Positions 35,998 to 45,339 of a stretch of DNA of 64,000 nt are shown here, piece after piece. The stretch is from Mycolicibacter heraklionensis (GTDB taxonomy: Bacteria > Actinomycetota > Actinomycetes > Mycobacteriales > Mycobacteriaceae): NCBI RefSeq assembly GCF_001021505.1, contig NZ_LDPO01000003.1, forward strand, positions 218,802 to 282,801, given 5' to 3'. Under the pieces are notes generated by a model. The model was given only the letters and a program-made list of their open reading frames with translations. It did not search any database and was not told the DNA's origin. Numbering within the stretch: the stretch's first letter is position 1; each line of letters opens with the position of its first letter. A program made the position numbers and the translations under genes.

Positions 35998-38900
35998 TTA
36001 TCGGTGTGTGGTTGTTGATCGTCGGTTGTGTTGGGGCCACCAGCTGGCTTCGCCGAGGAGTGTGGCGATGGCGGGGACGGTGAGGGTGCGAACGAGGAAT
36101 GTGTCGAGCAGGAGCCCGCAGCCGATGACGAGGCCGACTTGGATCATGATCGCGATGGACCCGAACATCAGTCCGAACATGCTGGCGGCGAAGATGATTC
36201 CGGCCGAGGTGATGACCGAACCGGTGCGGGCGACGGTGCGCAGTACCCCGACGCGAATGTTGTGTCTGGATTCCTCCCGCAACCGTGAGACGAGCAGCAT
36301 GTTGTAGTCGGCGCCGACGGCTACCAGGATGATGAACGCCAGCAACGGCACGGGCCACGCGATTTCGTAGCCGAGTCCCCATTGGAAGACCAGGACGCCG
36401 ATGCCCAATGAGGCGAGGTAGTTCAGCACGACCGTCCCCAGCAGGTACAGCGGGGCGAGCAGGGCGCGCAAAAGCAGGACGAGGATGAGTCCGACGATGA
36501 CCAGGGTGCTGATGGCCATTTGAGTGAAGTCAGCCGACAGCAGCCGCTGGATGTCGGAGTTGACGGCGGGAAACCCGGCAACGGCGATAGTGGCGTTGGC
36601 CAGGGTGGTGTTCGGGCGGGCGGCGTCGGCGGTTTCGACGATCTGGTGGGCGAGTGTGATCGCTTGCGCGCTGTAGGGGTCGTAGTTGGATTCGACGACA
36701 AAGCGGGCGGTTTTGCCATCGGGTGAGATGAACTGTTTGGCGACGTCGGTGAATTGACGATTGTCGAAGGCGCTGCTGGGCAGGTAGAAACCGCTCGCCG
36801 CGTCGGAGTCGGCGCTGGCGCGGGCCGAGTTCTGCAGTTGGGCGGCGACCTGGCCCATCCGAGCCAGCATTTCGATGTTGCTGTCGGCTAGGGCGTGCAC
36901 ACCGGCGGCCAGCGCCTGCGCCCCGGCGGCGAGTTGGCTGATGCCGCCTTGAAGCCGTCCGATGGTGCCGGCCGGATCATCCGCAGGAGCCCCTGGGGCT
37001 CCGAAGGCCCTGTCGAGCGCTGCGGCGGCGGTTTGGATGTCGGAGAGGGTGCCGGCAATGGTGGCGTCGGTGTCGGGGTTGTAGCGGTCGCCGAGGGTGG
37101 CGACTTCGGTGAAGAATCCGTTATCGCGCAAGCTCACCAGGATCTGGACCTGGTCACGGATTTGCGCGCATTGCGGCGTGGTGGCACACCATCCCGAACT
37201 GTTGAGGCCATCGACGAGAGGGGCCAGCACGGCGAGGGCGGTTTCGGCTTGACCCGCCCGTGTCCGTAGTCCGGGGCCGGACTGGATGGCTTGGTCGATG
37301 GTGGGTGCGGTGGCCGAAAGTTCTTGCAGCAACGGTCGAGATGACCACAGCAGGGTGTCACCGGATTGGGCGCGGGCCAGTACGCCCGACAGCGGGGTCA
37401 AGATGGCGTGCAGGGCGGCATCGAGCTGGGCCAGGCCACCGGCGAGTTGATCGGCGCCGTCGGTGAGTTGGGCGAGGTCGCCTTTTCGGGCGTCGCCGTC
37501 GGACACGGCGTCGGCCATCTTGTCGCCGATCTGCCTGTTCTGCCAGGACAGTTGGGCTTGTTCGAGGCGGGTGCCGGTAGGGCGGGTTATGCCGACGACT
37601 TTGGTGACCCCGGGTACTTGGGCGACTCGGGAGGCCATCTCGTCGAGGTCGGCCAGCCCTTTGCTGGTGCGCATATCGTCGGGGTTTTCCACGACGAGAA
37701 ATTCGGTGATGACGACGTCTTTGGGGAAGTGGCGATCCAGCAGTTGGTAACCCTGGTTGCTGGCAGTGGTGGCGGGCTGGCCTTTGCGGTCGTCGTAGCT
37801 GATCTTCATCGTGGTCGCGACCGCCGCGAGGGCCACGAGGATGACTAGGCTCGCGGCCAACAGCGGCACCGGCCGGCGGACCACCGCGACAGCCACACTG
37901 TTCCAGTAGCGGCGGGTTCGATCGGATTTCGGCTCGCCGATTCCACGGCGGGCGGCCAGCGCCAGCACCGGCGGCAGCAAGGTGACAGTGGCCAGGAATC
38001 CGACCAGCACGGCGACCGCGCAGGCCGGACCGAGCCCAGCGAAAACGCTGAGGCGGGCGAAGACCATGGCAAAAAAGGCCAGCGCAACGGTGGCCGCCGA
38101 GGCCAGGATGACGCGCCCGATGCTGGCGGTGGCATGAATGACGGCCTGATCGGCGGGTACGTGTGCGCGGCGCTGTTCGTGGTACCGGCTGATCAAAAAC
38201 ACCGTGTAGTCGGTGCCCGCGCCGAGCAGGATCACCGTCATGAACGCCACGGTGAACTGCGAGACGGGCATGCCGCTTTCGCCGAGGGCAGACAGCACAC
38301 CACGGCCGACGGCCAGGCTGACCCCGATCACCAGCAGGGGCAGCAAGGCGGTGAACACCGACCGGTAGACGATCAGCAGGATTAGTGCGATCAGCGCGGC
38401 GGTGGCGATCGAGATCAGCAGCAGGTCGTGTTCGGCGGCGGCGATCTGGTCGTTGAAGGTTGCCGCCGGGCCCGTCACGTGCACGATCGTCGGTGAACCG
38501 GCGAATACGCCGGCGGCGATGTCGCGCACGGCTTGGACGGATTCGGCAGCCTTGGGGTCACCCAGGGTGCCGGCCACACCCACCGGCAGATACCAGGCTT
38601 TGCCGTCCGAGCTGGTCGCATGCGCCGCAGTGACCGGGTCGGCGAGCAGATCTTGAACCAGCAAGACATGGTCGCTATCGGCGCGCAGCTGCACCACCAA
38701 CTGCTCATAGCGGTTGCGCACCGGCGCGGTGAAGCCGTCGGGGTCTTCCATCGCCACGACCAGCATCGTTTTGGAGCCCTGTTCCCCGAAGGCCGCGCTC
38801 ATCCGGTCCACGGTCTGAAACGACGTCGCGTCGCGGGGAATCAGGTTCACCGACTGCTGCCGGACCACGGTTTCCAGCTGCGGGAACACCAGCGCCAGCA

Positions 38901-39090
38901 GCATGGCGACGGCGATCCAGCCGCCGATGACCAGTGCTTTATGGCGCACCGTGAACCCGGCCAGTGCCGCTAGCCGGCTGCTGTACTCACTGGATTCGCC
39001 CGGATCGGCCACGCCGTTGCGGGGCCGGCGGGGCATGGTTACTGTGCCCGCACCGCCGGGGTTGTCGACACTCACCGTGCCTGCGCCCAT
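35998..39090 (-). CDS. MmpL-family RND transporter
   Basis: About 1030 residues; starts at 39114, 39090 or 39036 are all possible, and none has a strong ribosome site. An N-terminal membrane helix (ALVIGGWIAVAMLLALVFP) and two blocks of five or so membrane helices (QIAAAEHDLLLISIATAALIALILLIVYRSVFTALLPL... and TQMAISTLVIVGLILVLLLRALLAPLYLL...) flank two large periplasmic loops. GAGTDYTVFLISRYHE and GADYNMLLVSRLREE are the MmpL proton-relay motifs. It likely exports a lipid. No mmpS is adjacent; a small protein gene (39142-39576) precedes it in the same direction. Confidence 0.92.
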   Translation of the reverse strand: MGAGTVSVDNPGGAGTVTMPRRPRNGVADPGESSEYSSRLAALAGFTVRHKALVIGGWIAVAMLLALVFPQLETVVRQQSVNLIPRDATSFQTVDRMSAAFGEQGSKTMLVVAMEDPDGFTAPVRNRYEQLVVQLRADSDHVLLVQDLLADPVTAAHATSSDGKAWYLPVGVAGTLGDPKAAESVQAVRDIAAGVFAGSPTIVHVTGPAATFNDQIAAAEHDLLLISIATAALIALILLIVYRSVFTALLPLLVIGVSLAVGRGVLSALGESGMPVSQFTVAFMTVILLGAGTDYTVFLISRYHEQRRAHVPADQAVIHATASIGRVILASAATVALAFFAMVFARLSVFAGLGPACAVAVLVGFLATVTLLPPVLALAARRGIGEPKSDRTRRYWNSVAVAVVRRPVPLLAASLVILVALAAVATTMKISYDDRKGQPATTASNQGYQLLDRHFPKDVVITEFLVVENPDDMRTSKGLADLDEMASRVAQVPGVTKVVGITRPTGTRLEQAQLSWQNRQIGDKMADAVSDGDARKGDLAQLTDGADQLAGGLAQLDAALHAILTPLSGVLARAQSGDTLLWSSRPLLQELSATAPTIDQAIQSGPGLRTRAGQAETALAVLAPLVDGLNSSGWCATTPQCAQIRDQVQILVSLRDNGFFTEVATLGDRYNPDTDATIAGTLSDIQTAAAALDRAFGAPGAPADDPAGTIGRLQGGISQLAAGAQALAAGVHALADSNIEMLARMGQVAAQLQNSARASADSDAASGFYLPSSAFDNRQFTDVAKQFISPDGKTARFVVESNYDPYSAQAITLAHQIVETADAARPNTTLANATIAVAGFPAVNSDIQRLLSADFTQMAISTLVIVGLILVLLLRALLAPLYLLGTVVLNYLASLGIGVLVFQWGLGYEIAWPVPLLAFIILVAVGADYNMLLVSRLREESRHNIRVGVLRTVARTGSVITSAGIIFAASMFGLMFGSIAIMIQVGLVIGCGLLLDTFLVRTLTVPAIATLLGEASWWPQHNRRSTTTHR

Positions 39091-39141
39091 ACAAGTTGCT
39101 GGCACTGGCCACAAGGGCCTGGCCGTCGACGACGACGATCC

Positions 39142-39576
39142 TTAGTTGGGGGTCGTTGCACCGGAATCGTCGTCCTCGTCGTCGGGGATGTCATGACGGA
39201 CCACCTTGACCCTGCCGTGCGGCAGGCACGCCATGTAACCGTGGTGTTTGCCGTAGAGCTCCCAGGCGGTGGCGCGCTCATGGGCACTGACTTCGATACG
39301 CAGGCCGTTGGAGAAGCTCAGGTGCAGCCGACCGGAATCGTCGTGGCATGCCTTCGTGCACACGGCACCCGCCAGATCCAGTAGCGGACGTTGGTGGGCG
39401 GCGACCTCACGCGGATCGATGAGCACTTCCTCGGCCGGAAACTCACCGCTAGCGGGCAGCGCAAGCCACAGCAGGCAACTGATGACCACCTCGTTGGCGT
39501 CATCGAAGCTCAACACCAGATCACCCTGCAACGACATCCGCTGCACGGTGCAACCTTCGATCCACGTGGCGTACAT
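39142..39576 (-). CDS. Hypothetical protein upstream of mmpL
   Basis: 144 residues from the ATG at 39576 (CGGAGGTGCGTG upstream; a GTG one codon earlier is possible). The sequence is YATWIEGCTVQRMSLQGDLVLSFDDANEVVISC...HLSFSNGLRIEVSAHERATAWELYGKHHGYMACLPHGRVKVV, a beta-rich soluble domain seen in other mycobacteria but without known function. An acidic tail (DDEDDDSG) follows. It is not an MmpS-type protein. It probably heads the mmpL transcript and has a palindrome 50 bp upstream. Confidence 0.75.
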   Translation of the reverse strand: MYATWIEGCTVQRMSLQGDLVLSFDDANEVVISCLLWLALPASGEFPAEEVLIDPREVAAHQRPLLDLAGAVCTKACHDDSGRLHLSFSNGLRIEVSAHERATAWELYGKHHGYMACLPHGRVKVVRHDIPDDEDDDSGATTPN

Positions 39577-39625
39577 CACGCACCTCCGTCGACGCCCAAC
39601 CGGTCTGCACTGAAATGGTACGACA

Positions 39626-39642
39626 AGTAGCGCTGCGCTACT
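39626..39642. promoter_or_regulatory. Palindromic operator upstream of the mmpL transcript
   Basis: AGTAGCGCTGCGCTACT is a 17-bp palindrome with a single central base, lying 50 bp upstream of the gene at 39576. A near copy (15 of 17 bases) is at 40238 in the thioesterase-TetR gap. The pair suggests control by the adjacent TetR protein. Confidence 0.55.
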
Positions 39643-39666
39643 AACAATATCGTTATGGGCTTCGGG

Positions 39667-40215
39667 TCAGGACCCCGGATCGCTCGGCGCCCCGGTGTCC
39701 CCGAGCAGCCGAAGAAGATGTTCGAACGCGGCTACATCTCCATAGGCGGCGAAGTGATCGACGGCGACCACGACAAACACCGCTCTTGCGGTGAATCGGG
39801 TGAGCCCCTCGGGGTCGGTGCCGGTCGCGCCGATGTCCAGCACGCGGCCTTCCCGGGAGGCGATGCGCGCGGTGATGCGGTGGGATCGATGCAGCACGAC
39901 CGGCTGGAGATACTCGACGGTCAGGCTGCGTGTCACAGCGGGCGCGCCGGCAATCCACAGCGCGAACCCCAGTACGTCGTCGCAGGCGGCGGCGATCGCC
40001 CCGCCGTGCGCCAGACCGGGCGCCCCGATGTGGCGTTCGTCGAAGGTCACGTCCGCGTACACCGTGTCGCCGCTGCGGTAAGCCACCAGCTGCAGACCGT
40101 GCGGATTCTGCGGCCCGCAACCCATACACGTTGGGGTATGTGCGGGCAGCAACTCGGGCCGTGCCGCGTCCGTGCGGCCGGACGCGACGTCTTGATGCGG
40201 TAAGTGATCAGCCAT
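39667..40215 (-). CDS. PaaI-like hotdog thioesterase
   Basis: 182 residues from the ATG at 40215, with GAAGG 8 bp upstream. The start CMGCGPQNPHGLQL is typical of 4HBT-type proteins in actinobacteria. The hotdog core has ERHIGAPGLAHGGAIAAACDDVLGFAL, with the conserved HGG and following acidic residue. It likely hydrolyses an acyl-CoA. It is divergent from the TetR gene and lies beside the MmpL transcript, suggesting lipid handling as the common theme. Confidence 0.88.
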   Translation of the reverse strand: MADHLPHQDVASGRTDAARPELLPAHTPTCMGCGPQNPHGLQLVAYRSGDTVYADVTFDERHIGAPGLAHGGAIAAACDDVLGFALWIAGAPAVTRSLTVEYLQPVVLHRSHRITARIASREGRVLDIGATGTDPEGLTRFTARAVFVVVAVDHFAAYGDVAAFEHLLRLLGDTGAPSDPGS

Positions 40216-40237
40216 CAACGACACCTTCGGTACACAT

Positions 40238-40254
40238 AGTTTCGCTGCGCTACT
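40238..40254. promoter_or_regulatory. Second copy of the mmpL-region operator
   Basis: AGTTTCGCTGCGCTACT differs from the 39626 palindrome at two positions. It lies 23 bp upstream of the thioesterase start and 76 bp upstream of the TetR start. It probably gives autoregulation and control of the thioesterase. Confidence 0.5.
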
Positions 40255-40329
40255 GTTGGTACGGTACGCGCTACGCGCGGGGGCGCGCACAATTGGTCGG
40301 GAATCTGGAATGCAGCGAGGTGAGTGGGT

Positions 40330-40989
40330 GTGAGCAGCGAGCAGGTACCGCCGGCCCCTGATGACGACGATATCGACCCCCGCCGGACCCGGTCGCGCAA
40401 CCGCTTGCTCGACGCCGCGACCGCGCTGCTCAGCAGCGGTGGCATCGAAGCCGTCACCATCGAGGCAGTCACCAAAGCTTCCAAGGTGGCCCGCACCACC
40501 CTCTACCGCCATTTCGGCAGCTCATCGCAGTTGCTCGCGGCCACCTTCGAGCGACTCTTACCTCAAGTGACCCCGCCCGCGCCGGCCAGTGGGACACTGC
40601 GCGAACGGCTCATCGAACTGCTCACCCGGCAGGCCGCGCTGTTCGCCGACGCCCCAGCCCACATCACCATGTTGGCCTGGCTCGCCCTGGGCCCGACCAC
40701 AATCGATCACGCCAGCACCGAACATGCCCCGCAGGCGCTGCGAGCGCGGGTCATCAACCAATACCGGCAGCCCTTCGACGCCATCCTGCAAGACATTGAG
40801 GCCGCTGCTGAGTTCGACGGCCTGGACCCGGATCTTGCGCTGTGCCAGCTCATCGGACCACTCGCGTTCGCACGAATGACCGGCCTGCGATCCATCACCG
40901 CACACGACTGCGCCCGCATCGTCGACGACTTCCTGGCCGCGCACCAACGAACGCAGACTCAATCCCTACGCCTGAAACCTATCGACTAG
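40330..40989 (+). CDS. TetR-family regulator
   Basis: 219 residues from a GTG at 40330 with GAGGTG upstream; a GTG at 40324 is too close to that site. The HTH is RSRNRLLDAATALLSSGGIEAVTIEAVTKASKVARTTLYRHFGSSSQLLAATF. The variable C-terminal ligand domain follows (ERLIELLTRQAALFADAPAHITMLAWLALG). It is divergent from the thioesterase. Two near-identical palindromes (39626 and 40238) are good candidates for its operators. Confidence 0.92.
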   Translation: MSSEQVPPAPDDDDIDPRRTRSRNRLLDAATALLSSGGIEAVTIEAVTKASKVARTTLYRHFGSSSQLLAATFERLLPQVTPPAPASGTLRERLIELLTRQAALFADAPAHITMLAWLALGPTTIDHASTEHAPQALRARVINQYRQPFDAILQDIEAAAEFDGLDPDLALCQLIGPLAFARMTGLRSITAHDCARIVDDFLAAHQRTQTQSLRLKPID

Positions 40990-41364
40990 AAGTGATTCCG
41001 TTCGACCGAAAATAGGCAAGCAAGGATCTGCCCACATCGAACGGCAACGCCATCAACCAGATTGCAAGGTGATCTGAAACACCGAACTCAACACCAGGCC
41101 AGACGTCCACGGGCAGCATGGAAAACAGACTCAGTGTGGAAATGACAGGGATCTGAGGCAGAAACCAGCTGACACTAACGGAGAGCCTCGGCATATCACC
41201 AGGTCATTCGCCCGGCACACGACACGCAGCACGAGACCCTACAGGTCGCCGAATAACCTTTGTGCGCCGGTGATGTAGCCCAACGCGTCGGTATCGCATG
41301 TTGTGGCTCGTTCACGTAGCTTTTTGAGTCGCCAAGACAGTCCGACTCTGCCCAACAGCGGAGA
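40990..41364. other. 375-bp stretch without a convincing gene
   Basis: A minus-strand frame at 40979-41194 encodes a hydrophobic 71-residue sequence but overlaps the end of the TetR gene and has no ribosome site. Base composition is more AT-rich than the surroundings. I assign nothing here. Confidence 0.45.
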
Positions 41365-41760
41365 TCAGGCTAGCCGGGTTACGACCTGCGCCGAGGTCGT
41401 GACCACCTCGCCCAGGGGGTTGAACAATACTGGGCCGACTTCTTCGTCGTAGCCATGTGTATCGGCGAATTCCTGAGTGGCTGACCGGGCCGCCTGCGCG
41501 AATACAATGTAGTGGTGCACTGCTCGCTGGGGGAGATGTGCAACAAGAGCCGCAGTCTCTAATTCATGAAGAGATTTCCGGAACAGGCGGTAGTTGACCT
41601 CATCCGGGCCGCCCGCCCATCTCGCCTCCTCAACCTCTGCGAGGTGTTTGAGTACACCTCAGCGTATTTCTCGACGCTCCCGGCTGGACAGCAGATACTG
41701 AGTGATCAGCGAGCCGATGCCCAGCGCGCCGAGTGAGGTGCTGATGATCGAGAAGTCCAC
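41365..41760 (-). pseudogene. Small membrane-anchored protein with an in-frame stop
   Basis: From a GTG at 41760 the minus strand encodes VDFSIISTSLGALGIGSLITQYLLSSRERREIR and then TGA. The same frame continues with GVLKHLAEVEEARWAGGPDEVNYRLFRKSLHELETAALVAHLPQRAVHHYIVF... to a stop at 41365. The two parts read as one protein of about 130 residues: a membrane helix plus a charged soluble domain. TATTTT 7 nt before the GTG suggests a leaderless promoter. Either the gene is broken by one nonsense change or it makes a 33-residue peptide. Confidence 0.4.
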
Positions 41761-41986
41761 GGGGCTCAAAATAGTCTCGGCGGAATCCGGCCGTCGTCGA
41801 GGATGCCCAGTTGGGCAACGCGCAGCCTGCTGAGTTCTGTGGCCTCGTCTTTGGTCCTTGCTGCGTCACGATGATGGCGGCAGAGATTTCGTGTCGACGG
41901 TCACGTAATTCCCCAGGGGTAGTCGTCACGTAATTCCCCAGGTTGGGAGCTGCTGGTGGTGAGGGTAGCGGGGTTGGCGGTCGGTG

Positions 41987-42742
41987 TCAGGTGGTGGTGA
42001 CTCCGGGGCGCTTGCGGGGCCGGTAGGAGGGGCCGTCCATGAGGACTTGGTGGCTGGTGTTGATCAGCCGGTCGAGCAGTGATTCGGCGACGACGGGGTT
42101 GGGGAACAGCGGGTACCAATCCTTGGGGGCGCGGTTGCTGGTCAGGATCAGCGGCTTGGCGGCGATGGCGCGGTCGGAGACCAGGTCGTAGAGGTCGTCG
42201 CTTTGGGTGGGGGTGTGCTCGCGCATGGCGAAGTCGTCGACGATGAGGACCAGGGGGCGGGTGTATTCGCGCATGCGTTGGCCGATGGTGCGGTCAGCGT
42301 GACCGCCGGCGAGGTCGGCGAGCATTCGGGAGCATTTGACGAAGCGGATGTCGCCGCCGCGTCGAGCTACTTGGTGTCCGAGTGCTTGTGCTACATGGGT
42401 TTTGCCGACTCCGACGGGTCCGTAGAGGATCACCGATTCGCCGGCGTCGAGCCAGCGCAGTGCGGCCAGATCGCGCAGCATCGCGGCGGGCAACTTGGGG
42501 CTGACGGCGAAGTCGAAGTCCTCGAAGGTGTTGGCTTGTTCGAAGCGGGCGCGCCGTATTCGCCGTGCCAGGGCGGCGGTCTCGCGGCGGGCGATTTCGT
42601 CTTCGCAGAGCACCTGCAGGAATTCCAGGTGGCCGAGTTTCCCGTCGCGGGTTTGGGCCAGGCGGGCATCGAGGGTGTCGAGCATGCCGGTCAGTTTGAG
42701 AGTCTTGAGTGCGGCACGAAGGCTGGGGTCGTGAATGGTCAT
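41987..42742 (-). CDS. istB: IS21-family transposition helper ATPase IstB
   Basis: 251 residues. AAA+ features are the Walker A GPVGVGKTHVAQALG, Walker B VLIVDDFAM and the sensor region LILTSNRAPKDWYPLFPN. It assists IstA in target choice and strand transfer. It lies downstream of istA with a 58-bp gap and appears intact. Confidence 0.95.
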   Translation of the reverse strand: MTIHDPSLRAALKTLKLTGMLDTLDARLAQTRDGKLGHLEFLQVLCEDEIARRETAALARRIRRARFEQANTFEDFDFAVSPKLPAAMLRDLAALRWLDAGESVILYGPVGVGKTHVAQALGHQVARRGGDIRFVKCSRMLADLAGGHADRTIGQRMREYTRPLVLIVDDFAMREHTPTQSDDLYDLVSDRAIAAKPLILTSNRAPKDWYPLFPNPVVAESLLDRLINTSHQVLMDGPSYRPRKRPGVTTT

Positions 42743-42800
42743 GACGGTAGTCCTTTGTTGAATCGAGTTGGCGCAGAGCAGGATTAGCGGCTAGTAAGCG

Positions 42801-44363
42801 TCAGGCGGTACGTTCGGTGTCAAAGGCGGCGGGGCCGCGCAGCAACGCCGGCACTGCCGGGGTGGTAGGCCGCGGCGATTCCTCGCCGTATTCGGTACCG
42901 GCGGCCAGGATCCCCTTGACGGTGCGGTAGCCCGGATCGTCGATCGCCAGTGCGCGAGCACACGCCGCGTCCAGGCGGGCGTCACCGTATTTGTCGCGTA
43001 GCCGGATGATCCCCTGGATGGCCCTCAGTCGGTGGATGGCGTTGACCGCCGACAGTTCGGCGACGATCGCGACGGCACCAGGTCCGATCTGCTCGGCTTG
43101 GGTGCGACACCACGTCACGTTGCGCAGGGTATGGGCGATCTTGTTCGGCGGGTAGTGCTCGTAGTTGGTCGATCGGCCCGACAGATGCAGCACATGGGTC
43201 GCCACAACCGCATCGCTGTGGAAGATCTGCACCACATCACCTGCAGTGCGCACCAGCAGTTTCTGGCCCATCAACCGCCACGGTGCTGAGTAGAACGCTT
43301 TGCCCGACTTGACATGACAGTCCGGTGCCAGGGTGCCAACCGTGTAGGTCACGGACTCAAATCGACGCTGCGGCAACGGCATCAGTGCATCGCGTTCCAC
43401 CGCGGTGAACACCGATGCTGGCCTCTGACCGTCCAGGCCGCGGTGCTTGTGGACGCCATAGACGTCGGTGGACCACCGCAGCGCCTCGGCCTGCATCTGC
43501 TCCAGGCTGGTGAACTCCCGCCCGGCGAAGAACGAATCCCGAATGTAGGGCATCGGCCGCTCAATGCGAGGCTTGTCTTTAGGCTTTCGTGCCCGCGCGG
43601 GGTCGATCAGGGTGCCGTAGAACGCGGCGAGCTCGGCGTAGGCCGGGTTGATCTGTGGGTCATACAGATCCGCCCGCAGCACCCCGGTTTTCAGGTTGTC
43701 GCAGACCAACCGCGCTGGAACACCATCAAAGAACTCGAATGCCGCCACGTGCGAGGCGTTCCACGAGTGCTGATCCATCCGCAGCACCGGCTGGACGAAC
43801 AGGGCCCGTGAGCACGCCAGGATCATCGCGAACGCCCACACCGCCACCCGACGCCCCGCCTCCGGGTCGAACCACATGCCGAGCCTGCCGTAGTCGATCT
43901 GGGCTTCACTGCCGGGTTCGACAGCGCCCCGCGGTACAGTGGCCTTGCCTTCGAGGCGTTGTTCAGCGAAAGCTGTTGTGATGTAACGCCGCACCGTCGA
44001 CTCCGACACATCGACGTGATAGTCGTCGCGTAGCCGTTGGGCGATGGTGGCCACCGTCACTGGCGCCGCAAGCTGATCTTTGATCCACTGATGGTGCACC
44101 GCGATCAGCGGCCAGGTCAGTGCCCGTGCGGTCGGGTCGACCAGCTCAGGGAACCACCGCGCGATCCGCGCCCGCCACAGCTCCTCGTCGAACGACCCAT
44201 CAGGCGCTGGCATCAGCCCCTCGGCCAGCGCCGGGGTCAAATACTTGCGGATCGTCTTGCGGTCGATGCCCAGTGCCTCATGAATCTGCACCTGGGATCG
44301 GCCGGCGTTCCAGTGTCGGAACATCTCCACGAAGTCGGTCACGGTCCACGCTCTCCTTGCCAC
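42801..44363 (-). CDS. istA: IS21-family transposase IstA
   Basis: 520 residues from a GTG at 44363, following GGAAGGGGCCTGAG; the frame to 44441 runs into the IS end. The N-terminal HTH is FRHWNAGRSQVQIHEALGIDRKTIRKYL. The DDE catalytic domain shows EAQIDYGRLGMWFD (first Asp), ARLVCDNLKTGV (second Asp) and a later Glu in the helix around SLEQMQAEALRW. It is full length and looks functional. Confidence 0.94.
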   Translation of the reverse strand: MARRAWTVTDFVEMFRHWNAGRSQVQIHEALGIDRKTIRKYLTPALAEGLMPAPDGSFDEELWRARIARWFPELVDPTARALTWPLIAVHHQWIKDQLAAPVTVATIAQRLRDDYHVDVSESTVRRYITTAFAEQRLEGKATVPRGAVEPGSEAQIDYGRLGMWFDPEAGRRVAVWAFAMILACSRALFVQPVLRMDQHSWNASHVAAFEFFDGVPARLVCDNLKTGVLRADLYDPQINPAYAELAAFYGTLIDPARARKPKDKPRIERPMPYIRDSFFAGREFTSLEQMQAEALRWSTDVYGVHKHRGLDGQRPASVFTAVERDALMPLPQRRFESVTYTVGTLAPDCHVKSGKAFYSAPWRLMGQKLLVRTAGDVVQIFHSDAVVATHVLHLSGRSTNYEHYPPNKIAHTLRNVTWCRTQAEQIGPGAVAIVAELSAVNAIHRLRAIQGIIRLRDKYGDARLDAACARALAIDDPGYRTVKGILAAGTEYGEESPRPTTPAVPALLRGPAAFDTERTA

Positions 44364-44533
44364 CTCAGGCCCCTTCCAGGCCCCCGGAGCGGGGCACCTG
44401 AACGGAGCGAACCTGAGCAGCACCCCAACCCCACCCGACACACCCCGGGGTGGGGAATTACGTGACGGCAGGTGGGGAATTACGTGACGGACAACCCCTC
44501 AAACCTGGGGAAATACGTGACCGCTGACATTCG

Positions 44534-44753
44534 GTTCGGAGTCGGTTATGTGCAGCATCCGGGGTCCAGCCCAGTGCTAGCGCTTGCAGTGCATCTGGGC
44601 GGACTTGGTGAAAGACATTCATCCCACGGCGATCCGAGATCACTAGGCCCGGCGATGTGCAACTGCTCAACAACGACACGGTTCTGCACTCACGCGAGGA
44701 ATACACCGACCACGACGACCCCGCCGCCGGTGGGGGCGAGACGGATGCTGCTG
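44534..44753. other. Right flank of the IS21 element, no gene assigned
   Basis: A plus-strand stretch (about 44608-44761) reads TFIPRRSEITRPGDVQLLNNDTVLHSREEYTDHDDPAAGGGETDAAAT to a stop but has no start codon; it may be the tail of a gene lost when the IS inserted. I see nothing else. Confidence 0.35.
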
Positions 44754-45227
44754 CTACCTAGATAACGCCTGGCGCGTCGCCTCGATCAGTGCGGATCTGT
44801 ATTTCGGACATAGGTTTTCTACGGCCCTGCTGACTGTGAGCCCCGCTTCACGGGCGGTGTATTGATAGTCGGGGTCGTCCATCAGCCTGTAGTGAATCTT
44901 GGTGACGCTCGGGACTGATACGCCATTGACACCAAGATCATTACAGATGAGCGCGTAGACGTCCTCCATGGTGACCGGGCGGATATCTTGAGGGTCCGTG
45001 ATTGTCGGTGGACGGCCTGTCTTGGGTGTTCCGCCTGCCGAGCCCTTGTGTTGGCAACCAGACATGCAGCGGTTGTATTCGGAGCTTCCCGGGCCGAGCA
45101 TGAAGCATCCGGCATCACACCCATCCGTGCTGCACGTCGCCGGAGCTGCAGCTGCGAGGGGGCCGATCAGCAACATTGCGATGGTGGCCTTCTGGAGCCT
45201 CCGCCGTCCGCCCTCCCGCAACTTCAC
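44754..45227 (-). CDS. Secreted DUF732-like protein
   Basis: 157 residues from a GTG at 45227, with AAAGGGA upstream. A signal peptide (VKLREGGRRRLQKATIAMLLIGPLAAAAPA) is followed by a cysteine-rich segment CSTDGCDAGCFMLG...CMSGCQ and the C-terminal DUF732 domain (TMEDVYALICNDLGVNGVSVPSVTKIHYRLMDDPDYQYTAREAGLTVSRAVENLCPKYRSAL). DUF732 proteins are mycobacterial exported proteins, also carried by mycobacteriophages, with no known function. It is the partner of the next gene in tandem. Confidence 0.75.
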   Translation of the reverse strand: MKLREGGRRRLQKATIAMLLIGPLAAAAPATCSTDGCDAGCFMLGPGSSEYNRCMSGCQHKGSAGGTPKTGRPPTITDPQDIRPVTMEDVYALICNDLGVNGVSVPSVTKIHYRLMDDPDYQYTAREAGLTVSRAVENLCPKYRSALIEATRQALSR

Positions 45228-45339
45228 GACGGGTCCCTTTGGGGCCCCGAGTGGCTCAGCCGACTGGACTTGAGCAACGAAGAGGGGCGATGCGCCATGA
45301 TCATCCTTCACTGTTCGGGGCACACGTACCGGACCCCGT

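Larger units (their letters stand above)
41892..44529. mobile_element. IS21-family insertion sequence (2.64 kb)
   Basis: Both ends begin TGTC-NN-CGGTCACGTA (left at 41892, right complement ending at 44529). Subterminal GTCACGTAATTCCCCA copies lie at 41900 and 41925 on the left and at 44451, 44473 and, diverged, 44506 on the right; these are the multiple repeats typical of IS21. A 4-bp direct duplication TTCG flanks the element (41888-41891 and 44530-44533). istA and istB lie inside on the minus strand. Confidence 0.9.

Noticed and set aside
40979..41194. 71-residue hydrophobic minus-strand frame
   Set aside because: It overlaps the end of the TetR gene and has no ribosome site; kept only as a note in the gap description.
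41630..41929. 99-residue minus-strand open frame
   Set aside because: It crosses the left end of the IS21 element and joins unrelated sequence; no ribosome site.
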